Shown: positions 54,935 to 64,000 of the stretch, in pieces
Numbering within the stretch: the stretch's first letter is position 1
How the letters are laid out: each line of letters begins with the position of its first letter
DNA from: Thalassia testudinum
Lineage: Eukaryota; Streptophyta; Magnoliopsida; Alismatales; Hydrocharitaceae
Length of the DNA: 64,000 bases
Assembly (NCBI GenBank): GCA_037157565.1
Contig: JAZHRO010000046.1
Coordinates: 14,110,501 to 14,174,500, forward strand
Direction of reading: 5' to 3'
Position numbers and translations under genes: made by a program
The notes under the pieces: model-generated
The model's input: the letters and a program-made list of their open reading frames with translations, nothing else
What the model was told of the DNA's origin: nothing
The model's database searches: none

Positions 54935-55903
54935 TCATGCTCCATCTTCAATATAGATGCAATGAGTACAAAAATTGGGGCTATTTTCGGTGAGATCATG
55001 TAGAGTCCACCCAATTGCCTTCTTGTGATCTTGTAGAACCTTGATCAATTTTGATTCTTGTGATTTAGAAAGATGAGAGTTGATAATTATAGGATATGTT
55101 TGATCAGATTCGAGATAAACATATTTAAGGTTATCAGGCAATGGTTTCAATTCTAATACAGGAGTAGAATCAATAGTAAGATTTGGGGCGGAATTTTCGA
55201 CTGCAAAAAGTGAAATAAATGAGTCATAAGATTCAGATTCAGGATTGAGTATAGATTCTGATAATAGGGTTTCATTTTGAGGGTATGAGATATCAAAAGA
55301 TGTGCTCTCTAGTTCTAAGGAACTAATGTCATCCTCAAAAACTACAATAGATCTGATTTCCTCAATCCAATTGCAATCCAATCCTCTAGAAGCTCTAAAT
55401 ATATCCAATTTAATTGTCTTCTCCCCAAATTTCAATTCAATCCTTCCAGATTCACAATCTATGTTGGCCTTTGTAGTGGCCAAAAAGGGTCTCCCTAAAA
55501 TAATTGGGGTATCTCTAATGTGTTTGGGTACTTCCATATCAAGTACAATAAAATCCACTGGAAAATAAAAATCTTGAACTCTTACAATTACATCCTCCAA
55601 CATTCCTTTAGGTGACTTCATAGATCTATCGGCTAATCATAAAGTCACATTGGTAGATTTAAGGTTTTCTATTTGGAAATGTTTTACCAAAGATGAAGGA
55701 ATGAGGTTAATAGATGCTCCTAAATCTAGGACTCTATCAAAACACTGATCCCCAATTATGCAGGAAATAAATGGAGATCCTGGGTCTTTCTTTTTCAAAG
55801 GAAGCATACTTGAAATGATAGAGCTCACATGCTCTGAAAGTACCATAGTGCTTCCTTTCTTCGGCTTATTCTTAGGAGCACAAAACTCGTTAAGAAATCT
55901 CAC
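54935..55903 (-). pseudogene. pol: Aspartic protease and linker, element F
   Basis: 55903-55637 holds FDRVLDLGASINLIPSSL, the protease active-site motif in standard form, after KKDPGSPFISCIIGDQCF. 55621-54935 continues with LEDVIVRVQDFYFPVDFIVL, PIILGRPFLATTKANIDCES and the acidic linker ending LKPLPDNLKYVYLESDQTYP. Both are in one phase, which differs from RT, so a frameshift lies at about 54930. Confidence 0.85.
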
Positions 55904-55999
55904 GTAAGTCGGAATGTGTTTGATAGCATCTAGGAATGGAATATTAATCTGTACCTATTCAAAAATTTTAATTAAATCCTCATTTAATATAATAGGTTG

Positions 56000-58230
56000 T
56001 TTTTGTTTCCTAGTCTTCTTCAAAGCTTCAGGAAATGGGACTTAGATTTCCTATTCTACTGAGGTATTTCCCGGATCTCGCGAATTAGCGGGAATTGCAG
56101 GATCGGGTTCTGCACCTCTTACAGGTGTAGAAATAGGGGTTATTCTAGATGTACTAGGGCCTTGGGATAGGTTCCTTGGATAAACTGGATCCCTAGTTGA
56201 AGTTTCACGGTGGGTTGTAACAGAGTTATTACCCGCATGTGAAGAGGAAGCTATGAAGAAGAAGATGCTTGTTGATTCTGGAAAGATGAATTAGAGATTA
56301 AAGGTTGATTTGAAAATGATTGCTATTGATTAAGATACTCATAATCATGATTAGTAGAGGGTGGATTCGGATTTTGATTCAGATTTTGATTCAAGGGTAA
56401 TTGATTAAGGAAATGGACATGTCCCTGATTCAGATTTTGAACTCCCAGGTGTTGTCTCTATTGGATATTCCTAGGGTTTGGAACTGGCTGGAATGGAAGG
56501 GCCCCTAGCTGATGAGATTCAGCTAACTACATGATTTGGCCCCTAAGTAGCCAATTCTGTCGAACATTGCCATTGGTTCAGCAAGAGCTTCAGCATTCTG
56601 TCACTGGCTCTCAGTCACAGCTCGCAAAATTTGGTCAAGCTGTGAATCTCTATTTGGCCCTATGAGGTTCTGCGAACCCGCGTAAAATGGCCTCGCATTA
56701 GGTTGCTGAAATGGCAACGTAGGCAGGTTTTGCTTGGTCTGAGTCGGATATGGTCTTTGTGAATGGTCAGACCAAGAGAAATTAGGGTGATTACGCCATC
56801 CAGGATTATAGGAGTTAGAATATGGGCTTGATCTTGGTGCATATCCCTGAATGACATTCAAATCTAAAGGATAAGGCATGTTTTCCACAAAAATAGGAGG
56901 TAGGGAAAAAGGTGGGAAAGATTGTGGGACAAAGGTCTCTCCTTGGGTTGGTGCAAAAGTAGATAAAAAACCTAAGGAAGATGGATCTCTAGAATCCAGA
57001 TTATTCACAAATTCCCTTCTCGTGAGAGTTTGCGAAATAGGTAAATGTGCGGGATTATGCATAGCAAGTAGAGTTGTAAGAGTTTTCATTGTATTTCAGA
57101 CCTCATCAAGATGCTTTGCTACGATGTCAACTTTGTCCAGTTTTTCAGCAATAATCTCTAAATCCTTGGAACTGGATGGATTACCGATCTCATGAATGCC
57201 CTTATGTGGATTTTGATGTGTTGTATTAGTGCCCCGTGAAAATTGCGACATAGATGCATTATTGATCGAGTTTTCCGCCATCCCTTCAAATAATTCTAAA
57301 GCGGATTTTGCGTCACGATTTAGAAATTTCCCTCCATAAGAGGCATCGACTATATTGCGAATGCCTTCTTGCAATCCGTAATAAATGATGTGCATTAGTT
57401 GCCAACGAGGGATGTCGTGATGTGGGCATTTCCTTTGTAATTCATGAAAGTGTTCTCACGCTTCATGAATTGGTTCTCCTTGATTTTGAGTAAAAGTTGT
57501 GATAGCTCACCTTAAAGCATTGGTGCGACCAATAGGAAAGAATTTCTTCAAAAATGAAGATTCAAGTTCAGCCCAAGTTGAGATTGGTCTTGCAATAGTT
57601 CTATACCAATATGCAGCTTTATCTTTAAGGCTAAAAGAGAACATTTTCATTAGTAGGATTTCCCTATTCTGATTTCGAGGACGAAGAGATTGAGATAGAT
57701 TTTTAAGATCTTTAATATGTTGAAATGGATCCTCGGATACAAATCCATGAAAATGTGGGATTAAACCTATATTGTTTGGCTTTAATTCTCGGTCATTTTC
57801 CCCAATGGGAATCCTAACATTAGGCTCTACTTGTGCATTAGATGGATTATAATAATCTCAGAGTAGAGGCATAGGATGGGGGATCGGTAAATCAGGGATA
57901 TCAAAACCCACCTCAGGTTGAGGTGGAGGATGGGCTTGTAGATTTTGCAAATTATTAGGAGTAGTCGTCAACAGATTAATTTGGCAATTTTGCTCGAGCA
58001 TTCGAAGATTCTGGTTCAGGAGCACCTCATGAATATCAAAAGGCGACATCTCCCCCTGACCAAAAGAAGAAGGGATCTCAGGATTTTGATTTTGCAATTG
58101 ATCCATAGAATCAAATGCAGAATAAATAGATGAATCAGATGGGAAATTTATTGGTTGCTTAGTTGCAACTGGTTTAGGAATACCTGTCAACGGAGTTACA
58201 AGAGGCTGTTTCAAGGATCGCCTCCTGTGC
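56000..58230 (-). pseudogene. gag: Gag of element F
   Basis: Minus order: N-terminal part 58229-57858 (MHRRRSLKQPL start, FDSMDQLQNQNPEIPSSFGQ), a broken capsid part (57850-57400), a clear capsid end 57395-57096 (MHIIYYGLQEGIRNIVDASY, NRDAKSALELFEGMAENSIN) and a Pro/Ser/Asn-rich tail 57089-56601 with YNPGWRNHPNFSW, a motif common in Athila-like gag. The pieces share one phase, so stops and small indels are the main damage. The tail to 56000 is Gln/Asn-rich and broken. Confidence 0.8.
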
Positions 58231-59191
58231 ATAAAACAAAAAAATGTGCAAAGGCACACTCACACCACTAAAACAATGGCAACAAGACCTGCAAAATAGC
58301 GCAAAAAAGCGAGTTTTTCTCTTCTTTCAAAGGAAAGAAGAGAGTCCTTGAATACGCAAAATACTTTGGATGCAAACAAGTATAATATCAGTATCAAAAT
58401 ACGCATCCTAAACCCATGTCTACGCAAGTGCATATACTTAAAGCTCAAAGGCCTAAGGTCTGGGATCAAGACCGCTCACTACTGGCTCCCTAGGGCTCTA
58501 GTAGTGAGACAAACTTGTTGATCTTCAACCAAAGCCCTAAGAGGTGCAAAGAGGAGAGATAGAAAAATTAGACTCATGTGACTCTAGTGATCGCACTGTG
58601 TGCACGATAGCATGCAACTGACGATAGCAATAAAATCGGCATGCATTCTGCAAACAGATTTAAGTCACAAATTTTATTATCCTCTTTTCTTTACTTAATC
58701 ATTTTGAAAAGAAATGATAGAAAGAAGTAAAGTGATCTCTTTTTAAGTATTTTCAAACAAAAATATGGTCTTGTTATTAACTCCAAGATAGGGATCTACG
58801 CGGTTTTGCGTGTGATTTCCTGCTGATGCGAGAAAAATAGAAGAAGAATTTTCCCGAGTTAGATTGCAGAACTACTAGCAGGTATATGCACTCCTAAGAG
58901 TGTATGCCTAGAACATGTTGGTACTAGTCAAGTAGTATGTGTATTTTTATATTTTTTAAAATTTTTAACTAGCTAAATGCAACAATACAAACTACACTAG
59001 AGACTAAGAAAGAAATACTCACAATAGTATGTATAACGAAAAACAAAACAGAAATAGAAAACCTGCCTTCTTTCCTGAGAATACCTGCAGAGATAAACCT
59101 GAAAAGAAGACAGAAAACAAAACAAAACATGACTAATTAGTACAAAACAAAACAACTAAAAAGCAGTAATGGTGAATATAATCTACAGTTA
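58231..59191 (-). other. 5' leader of element F
   Basis: AT-rich and noncoding. The short hydrophobic frame 58260-58469 has no supporting feature. An A-rich stretch with repeated AAAACAAAAC lies at 59115-59155. Confidence 0.5.
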
Positions 59192-59211
59192 CCTCCCTGG
59201 CAACGACGCCA
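59192..59211 (-). other. Primer-binding site of element F
   Basis: On the minus strand TGGCGTCGTTGCCAGGGAGG, six bases from the LTR border, close to the tRNA-Asp complement. Confidence 0.8.
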
Positions 59212-59217
59212 TTAAAA

Positions 59218-62200
59218 TGGTCATTAACTTTCTCAACACAGTTAATTAAGTTAATTATGCTTAATTATGTTCAAAAGAAAGTAACTTAGGTCAACTTGAA
59301 TTCATGTCAATTGAGTAGTATAGGGTCAAGTTAACCTAACATTTTAGATTTTAGTTCCTTTTAACTGGTTGAGTCTAGGTCGTTCGCTGGGAGGCATAAC
59401 TTAGTTTGAATTCACCACTAAATCCTAAGCTACTTATGAGAATTATAATTAAATTTACTTTAAGAATATGAATCGTGCTTAAGGATTTCCAATTGAAAAA
59501 CATGCAAAATTCCATAAGGAAAACATATTTACACATATGATTTGCTACTACAAACAAGTGAACATGTTTATTTCTTTAATTTCTTCTTATTTACAAGAGA
59601 TTAAGGCAAGAAAAGAGGAATTCAAATGAATATATGCCTTATTACATCATTTATGGTCAAAAGAAATTAGTAGAGTACAAGAAATTAGATGTCTTAAAAA
59701 GATATCAGACGTATTCAACACTATTCATTCTTCTCTGTCTTCAGCCTTCATCTTATTCTACCTTCTCTCTCTCTCTTCCTTTCTCTTTACCTTTCTATCT
59801 CGAGCATACTTCTTTAACATCTCTTCTTCTCTTTCTTTTCTTTCTTCTTATCATTTTCATTTCTTTTGCCTATTTACCTTTCCTTTGCTTTTCTTTTCTT
59901 TTATTCTATTCAACCCAACGGGCTCTCCCCTTCTTCTCCTTCTTTTCCTTTGCAATTGAGCTGAACAGAATCGATTTGAACCCAAGATCTGAACCAAAAA
60001 TTTATTTTTATGGTTGGTGGCTCAAACCAGTCGAGGATACACAGCACCCCTCTCAGGGTGGGACCAGACCCTACTAGTCCGAGCCTAGTTTTTATTAGGT
60101 TTGGTTTATTTCTGATTCAGCATAGTCTCCAGCCTCTCCGGCCCATGGCCTCCCAGGCCCACATGCACACACCCTCACGGGACCATGCTCGCAAGCCCAT
60201 AGGCGCACACACACCCAGGCATGCGCATCGCACGCACCCACACACACACACACACATGCTCATTGTGTGCCCAACACTGACAACCGATAAAGCCCATACA
60301 CATTTTACTTTTATTCACAGGTGCTCGCTCCTCCTTTGCCAATGTGGGACTATCTCATTCCCTTCTAGACCAAGACTCAATCGAAGACTCCAGCTGCATC
60401 AGAGCTCCAAAGCAAGCAAATAAAGGCTCGCTGGAAAGCTCTAAGGACACTCTACATGATTACTGTATCAATTTGATACTCAAGGAAGGTCTTGTTCTTC
60501 TATTTGAAGGGCGAAAAGTCAAGATCACCATGACCATTCTGGTCTGCAGAGGTGGCTCTTTAACCTCAGATGAGGTGTTGAATAGTTCAATAGGTGTTTC
60601 CGCACCTACTGAAGAGAAAAGACTCTTAAGAGCTTCAAGAAGGCAAAGCAGCTCAAGATATTCACTAAGGAGCTTTAGAGCTCCAGTTCTCACTCTATTT
60701 AGTCCAATAGACAGCTAAAGATTAATTTCATCAACTCAAACAACCTCTAAAGGTTGTTAAGGATCTATCTATCCAGATTTTTCATTTGAAATAGATCAAA
60801 AACACACTAACGTCAGTTTGGGTTCAAAAACAACCCAAATTGTACAATAATCTAATTCTTCTATAAGATTGATTAGAATTCATCCAAATTGAATTTGATC
60901 TATTTAAATTCATCCCAGGAACAAATTGAACTCATCAATTCCTCTCACTGAATCCTAAATCCACATATCAGACCTATGGTTGACAATTAAACCTTGAGAT
61001 TTGACTTTCTAAATTGAACATTATCAGATGAATTAAACACTTCAAATCATTCCTGTTTAACCTTAGAAATATGTTCAGGATATCAGAGAGGAATTTCACC
61101 CAAGAAACCTAGTGTTTCAGGTCTGTCGCCTGAGATCTAAGATGGGTTTGTTCGACAGAACAAGTTAAAGATCTTCTAATAAATCAAAGGGTTGGGATGA
61201 ATTCTATGATCCTCACTCTTGCTTCTGAACCTCTCAAAACTTCCTAAACCCTAACGGAGACACCTCTCCAACTCCACCAGAGTTGGAGAAGACAACAGTC
61301 TAAATCTAGCTCCAGACTTCCAATCAGCAAAATAACCATCAAGATAGAATCCCTAGTCCTCAAATAAGCAATCTGGAGCTTCTTAAGAAGTTCCTTAGGC
61401 TAAAGAGTGTTTTTAACTCGCTGGAGCTCGCCGGAGCTTCGGTGAGTCTAGAAAATGGCTGACAGTGTACAAAAGAGAAAAAAACATGCCATTAAGGGTC
61501 TAAAAAGTTTTCTGAGGTTGCAAGGAACCTCAGAAGCTCATCAATTGGCTCAATTGGTGATTAAAATAAATGATATACAGTGAATTCATAAAAAGTGTTT
61601 TTTGAGTTTGTTCAAACTCAGGACATGTTCTCTCACTTGATTGAGTGGAGAGATCATGTTAGTGAAGTGTGGCAATGGTGTACAGGTGGTTGATTAGTTG
61701 GAAAAACTCCTAAGCCGCCATTGATAGCGAGCTCAGGAGAGTGTATGGAATTTAGGCATTTATTTAATAAATGATTATTTTTCAAATTAAAGTGAAGATA
61801 GGGGCCCTTAAGTGATGGTTAAGTGGTGGAGGGCCACAGTGGAGGTGAATTATCCTCAGATACTTCCGCCGTGGATAGTGGAAGTAGCTGGTGAAGGTAG
61901 AGGTGGATTAGGCAAATAGGTGTTCAAATCAAGGAATTAAGGTGTTAGAAATGATCATGGGAGATTAAGGAAGGTGATTGATGTTTTAAAAAGACAAAAG
62001 AATGCTCCAGTCAAGCTCAACGAGCTCACCGGAGCTGAGGAAGATGATTGAAAATCTGACATTAAGTCTGTTTAATCTACCTAACTAACTACTCTAATTA
62101 AACTACTTACCTATCCTACTGTTACTTGGATGAAGGGGGAAGAAGATCTCCGTCAAAGGTCCTTAATGGAGGAGGAAATCAGAGGGGTGAGGAAAGAAGT

Positions 62201-63197
62201 TCAGTGGGTGTACGCAGAGTGAAGTAAAGGAAATCCAGCCTCAGCACTGCTTCAAAAGACTCAGCGGACATCGGCGGAGATCCAGAGCGAGCAAAGGTGA
62301 ACGGAGGAAGACGGAGGAAGCGGAGGAAGGTTGCTAGATTTTGGAGGGAATAGCCTATCTGTTAGCTCAGTGGAAGAAGAGGGAAGGGAGCTAACTCTTG
62401 AAATCGAGGGTGTGGAGGGGTATTTATAGGTTGCGGTGGTTGAGGAGGATGTATCTGGATGGAGAAAGGTATAGGAGTGAAGTAACCACTGGCGTCTTCT
62501 CCTACGCCGGTAAGGTTAACTTCAACCCTAAAATAGGATTGCAGCTTCATCTAGACCGATGGATGAAAAGAGGATGGTGAGCACAAGCTCCAGGAGTTTG
62601 GAAAGGAACGAAGGACGTCAGATTTGCGGTGATCGATGGGTGTATGCACCTCCTATCATCAGCCGTCGAAAAGGTTGAAGAAGGAAGAAAGAAGTAGAAG
62701 TTTTCAGGGACTTACCTATAATGAAAATTGAGGACCTAGGTGAAGAATAAGGACTCGATTGAAATAAAACATAAGGATTAAAATCTAAACTAAGGCTTTC
62801 AAGGTTTATTTTAATTTAAATCTTTTTCAACCTTTTATATATGATTGTAAATAAGACAATTATTATATTTAAACCTTGAATTTACATTTTTGACCTTTTT
62901 AGCTTAATTTATTTAATTAAGGTTTCTTAAGTTGTTACATACTTAGGCATAAATTATACTTAAGTTAGTTAACACATTAATTAGATAAATTACTGATGAT
63001 ATTTCAAGTCCACTTATTAATTAAATTATTAATAATATTAATTGGATAATAGTATAGCATTTTAAACTTATTTTAATGTCCTTTACTATTTTATCCCTTA
63101 TTTAATAATTAACTCATATATTTACATATTCTTAGCTAATTAACTAGGAAGACTAATTAATTAGGGGTAATTAGAGACCATGTTGAGCTTCTCATCA
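59218..63197 (-). mobile_element. 5' LTR of element F
   Basis: Borders TGGTCATTAACTTT and CTTCTCATCA. TATAAATA (minus) is at 62421-62428; transcription would run left, towards the PBS. A (CA)n run lies near 60240. Frames 59634-60423 and 60344-60718 are LTR-internal and match accidental frames in the other LTR. Confidence 0.88.
62421..62428 (-). promoter_or_regulatory. TATA box of the F 5' LTR
   Basis: TATAAATA on the minus strand, same context as at 49136. Confidence 0.6.
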
Positions 63198-63202
63198 GTG
63201 AT
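63198..63202. repeat. Target-site duplication of element F, right copy
   Basis: GTGAT, against GTCAT at 45934-45938. Confidence 0.7.
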
Positions 63203-64000
63203 CCGCCACTACATTTTGTGCCCCGGCTTTATCCCTGATTTCAAGATCGATCTCTTGAAGCAGCAGAATCCAGCGAATAAGCTAGGGTTTGGCATCCTTT
63301 TTGGCCAAGAGATGTTTCAAGGCCGAGTGGTCAATATAGATGATGACATGAGAACCTAACAGATAAGCCCTGAATTTTTCTAAAGTGAAAACTACTGCTA
63401 GCAATTCATTTTTAGTAATGGTGTAGTTCCTCTGGGCCTCATCCAGAGTCTTGCTATTGTAGTAAATCATAGAAGGTTTTTTCTCAATCTTTTGACCCAA
63501 GACAGCCCCGATGGCATAATCCGATGTGTCAGCCATAATCTCAAATGGGGCTGTCCAGATTGATGGTTGCAACACCAAGGCACAAGTGACTGCCATTTTT
63601 AATAAATCACATGCCTTACAACAAGGTTCATCAAACTTGAACGGTGTGTCTTTGGCTAGATTACTCAAGGGCCGAGCAACCTTCCATAAATCCTTAATGA
63701 ATCTTCTGTAAAAACCCACATGCCCAAGGAAAGAGTGAATCTGTTTTACAGATGTGGGTGGAGGAAGTCTAGAGATAGCATCTACCTTAGCTTTATCAAC
63801 TTCAATACCCCGACTAGAGACCACGTGACCCAGGACAATGCCTTCCTGAGTCATAAAGTGGCTCTTTTCCCAGCTAAGGACCAGCCGTGTTTTGATGCAT
63901 CTCTGGAAGATCAATTCCAGGTTAGCTAGGCAGGACTCAAAAGAATCTCCGAAAATGGAGAAATCATCCATGAACACCTCAAGACAAACTCCCACCATGT
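63203..64000 (-). pseudogene. pol: RT C-terminal half and RNase H of element E (cut by the window edge)
   Basis: The frame 63998-63282 starts at the RT active site (CLEVFMDDFSIFGDSFESC), goes through [39 protein letters not shown] and FIKDLWKVARPLSNL, then RNase H ([74 protein letters not shown]). A stop at 63284 interrupts it before the WILLLQE segment. FMDD is intact; the usual TEKE is TKNE. F was inserted just after this domain, at the VADH motif. Confidence 0.88.

Larger units (their letters stand above)
45939..63197 (-). mobile_element. Element F: Athila-type retrotransposon with 4-kb LTRs
   Basis: Complete from LTR to LTR, 17.3 kb. Minus order: 5' LTR (63197-59218, 3980 bp), PBS (59211-59192), leader, gag (about 58230-56000), protease, RT, RNase H and integrase (55903-52267), internal purine tract (51998-51986), 3' noncoding region with a stem-loop array, terminal purine tract (49903-49893) and 3' LTR (49892-45939, 3954 bp). 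The LTRs are much more alike than those of A or B, so F is the youngest element here. Its genes still carry stops and frameshifts, so it may have moved with help from an intact relative. Confidence 0.88.
41520..64000 (-). mobile_element. Element E: Athila-type Ty3/gypsy retrotransposon, cut by the window edge
   Basis: In minus order the window holds RT and RNase H (63998-63203), then after removal of F (45939-63197) integrase (45933 to about 44524), an internal purine tract (44390-44377), 3' noncoding DNA, a terminal purine tract (43138-43126) and the 3' LTR (43125 to about 41520). Gag, protease, PBS and 5' LTR lie to the right, outside. LTR and 3' noncoding region match A and B in order, so E is the best pol-bearing relative of those non-autonomous elements. 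Confidence 0.8.

Overview
The window is plant nuclear DNA made almost entirely of long-terminal-repeat (LTR) retrotransposons inserted into one another. I see no host gene. The evidence is Ty3/gypsy pol of Athila type (protease DLGxSINLxP, RT FMDDFS, IN in the GIDFMGPF style), primer-binding sites (PBS) complementary to the 3' end of tRNA-Asp, purine tracts next to LTRs, 5-bp target-site duplications (TSDs), and an RTE-type LINE tail ending in (TTG)n. An angiosperm with a large repeat-rich genome fits; the species cannot be told.

Elements are labelled A to K. Left half: element C (minus strand, degenerate gag-pol, 855-21433) lies in the 5' leader of an older minus-strand element G. C's 3' LTR is cut at 854 by a partial LTR, D1. 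C's 5' LTR is split by element A (plus strand, 10178-20769, TSD TGCTG). A carries a truncated LINE (12107-12528) and a 2.8-kb solo LTR, J (13706-16514, TSD GGGAG).

Middle: an LTR of G (22124-23714) has a PBS on its left and a purine tract on its right, so it joins two internal regions. The right-hand one is interrupted by element B (plus, 24523-31846, TSD AGTGG) and solo LTR H1 (plus, 32681-35322, TSD CTAGG). Its open frame (35411-36600, minus) is cut by another LTR, K.

Right half: K holds solo LTR D2 (37466-39379, TSD GGGAG) and H-type LTR H2 (from 39911). H2 is cut by element E (minus, 41520 to beyond the window). E's pol is split by element F (minus, 45939-63197), which has about 4-kb LTRs and looks like the youngest insertion.

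A, B and G are non-autonomous: they lack gag and pol but carry a related frame of unknown function. A and B share LTR and 3' noncoding sequence with pol-bearing E, so an E-like element could supply their proteins. Across the families the noncoding 3' part is patterned: two purine tracts, a hairpin beside the terminal tract, and either paired direct repeats (A, B, C, E) or an array of stem-loops with changing stems and a shared 12-nt loop (F, G). That patterned 3' region and the unknown frame are the most interesting content. All coding regions are broken by stops or frameshifts. Alignments were made by eye; similarity is described, not measured.
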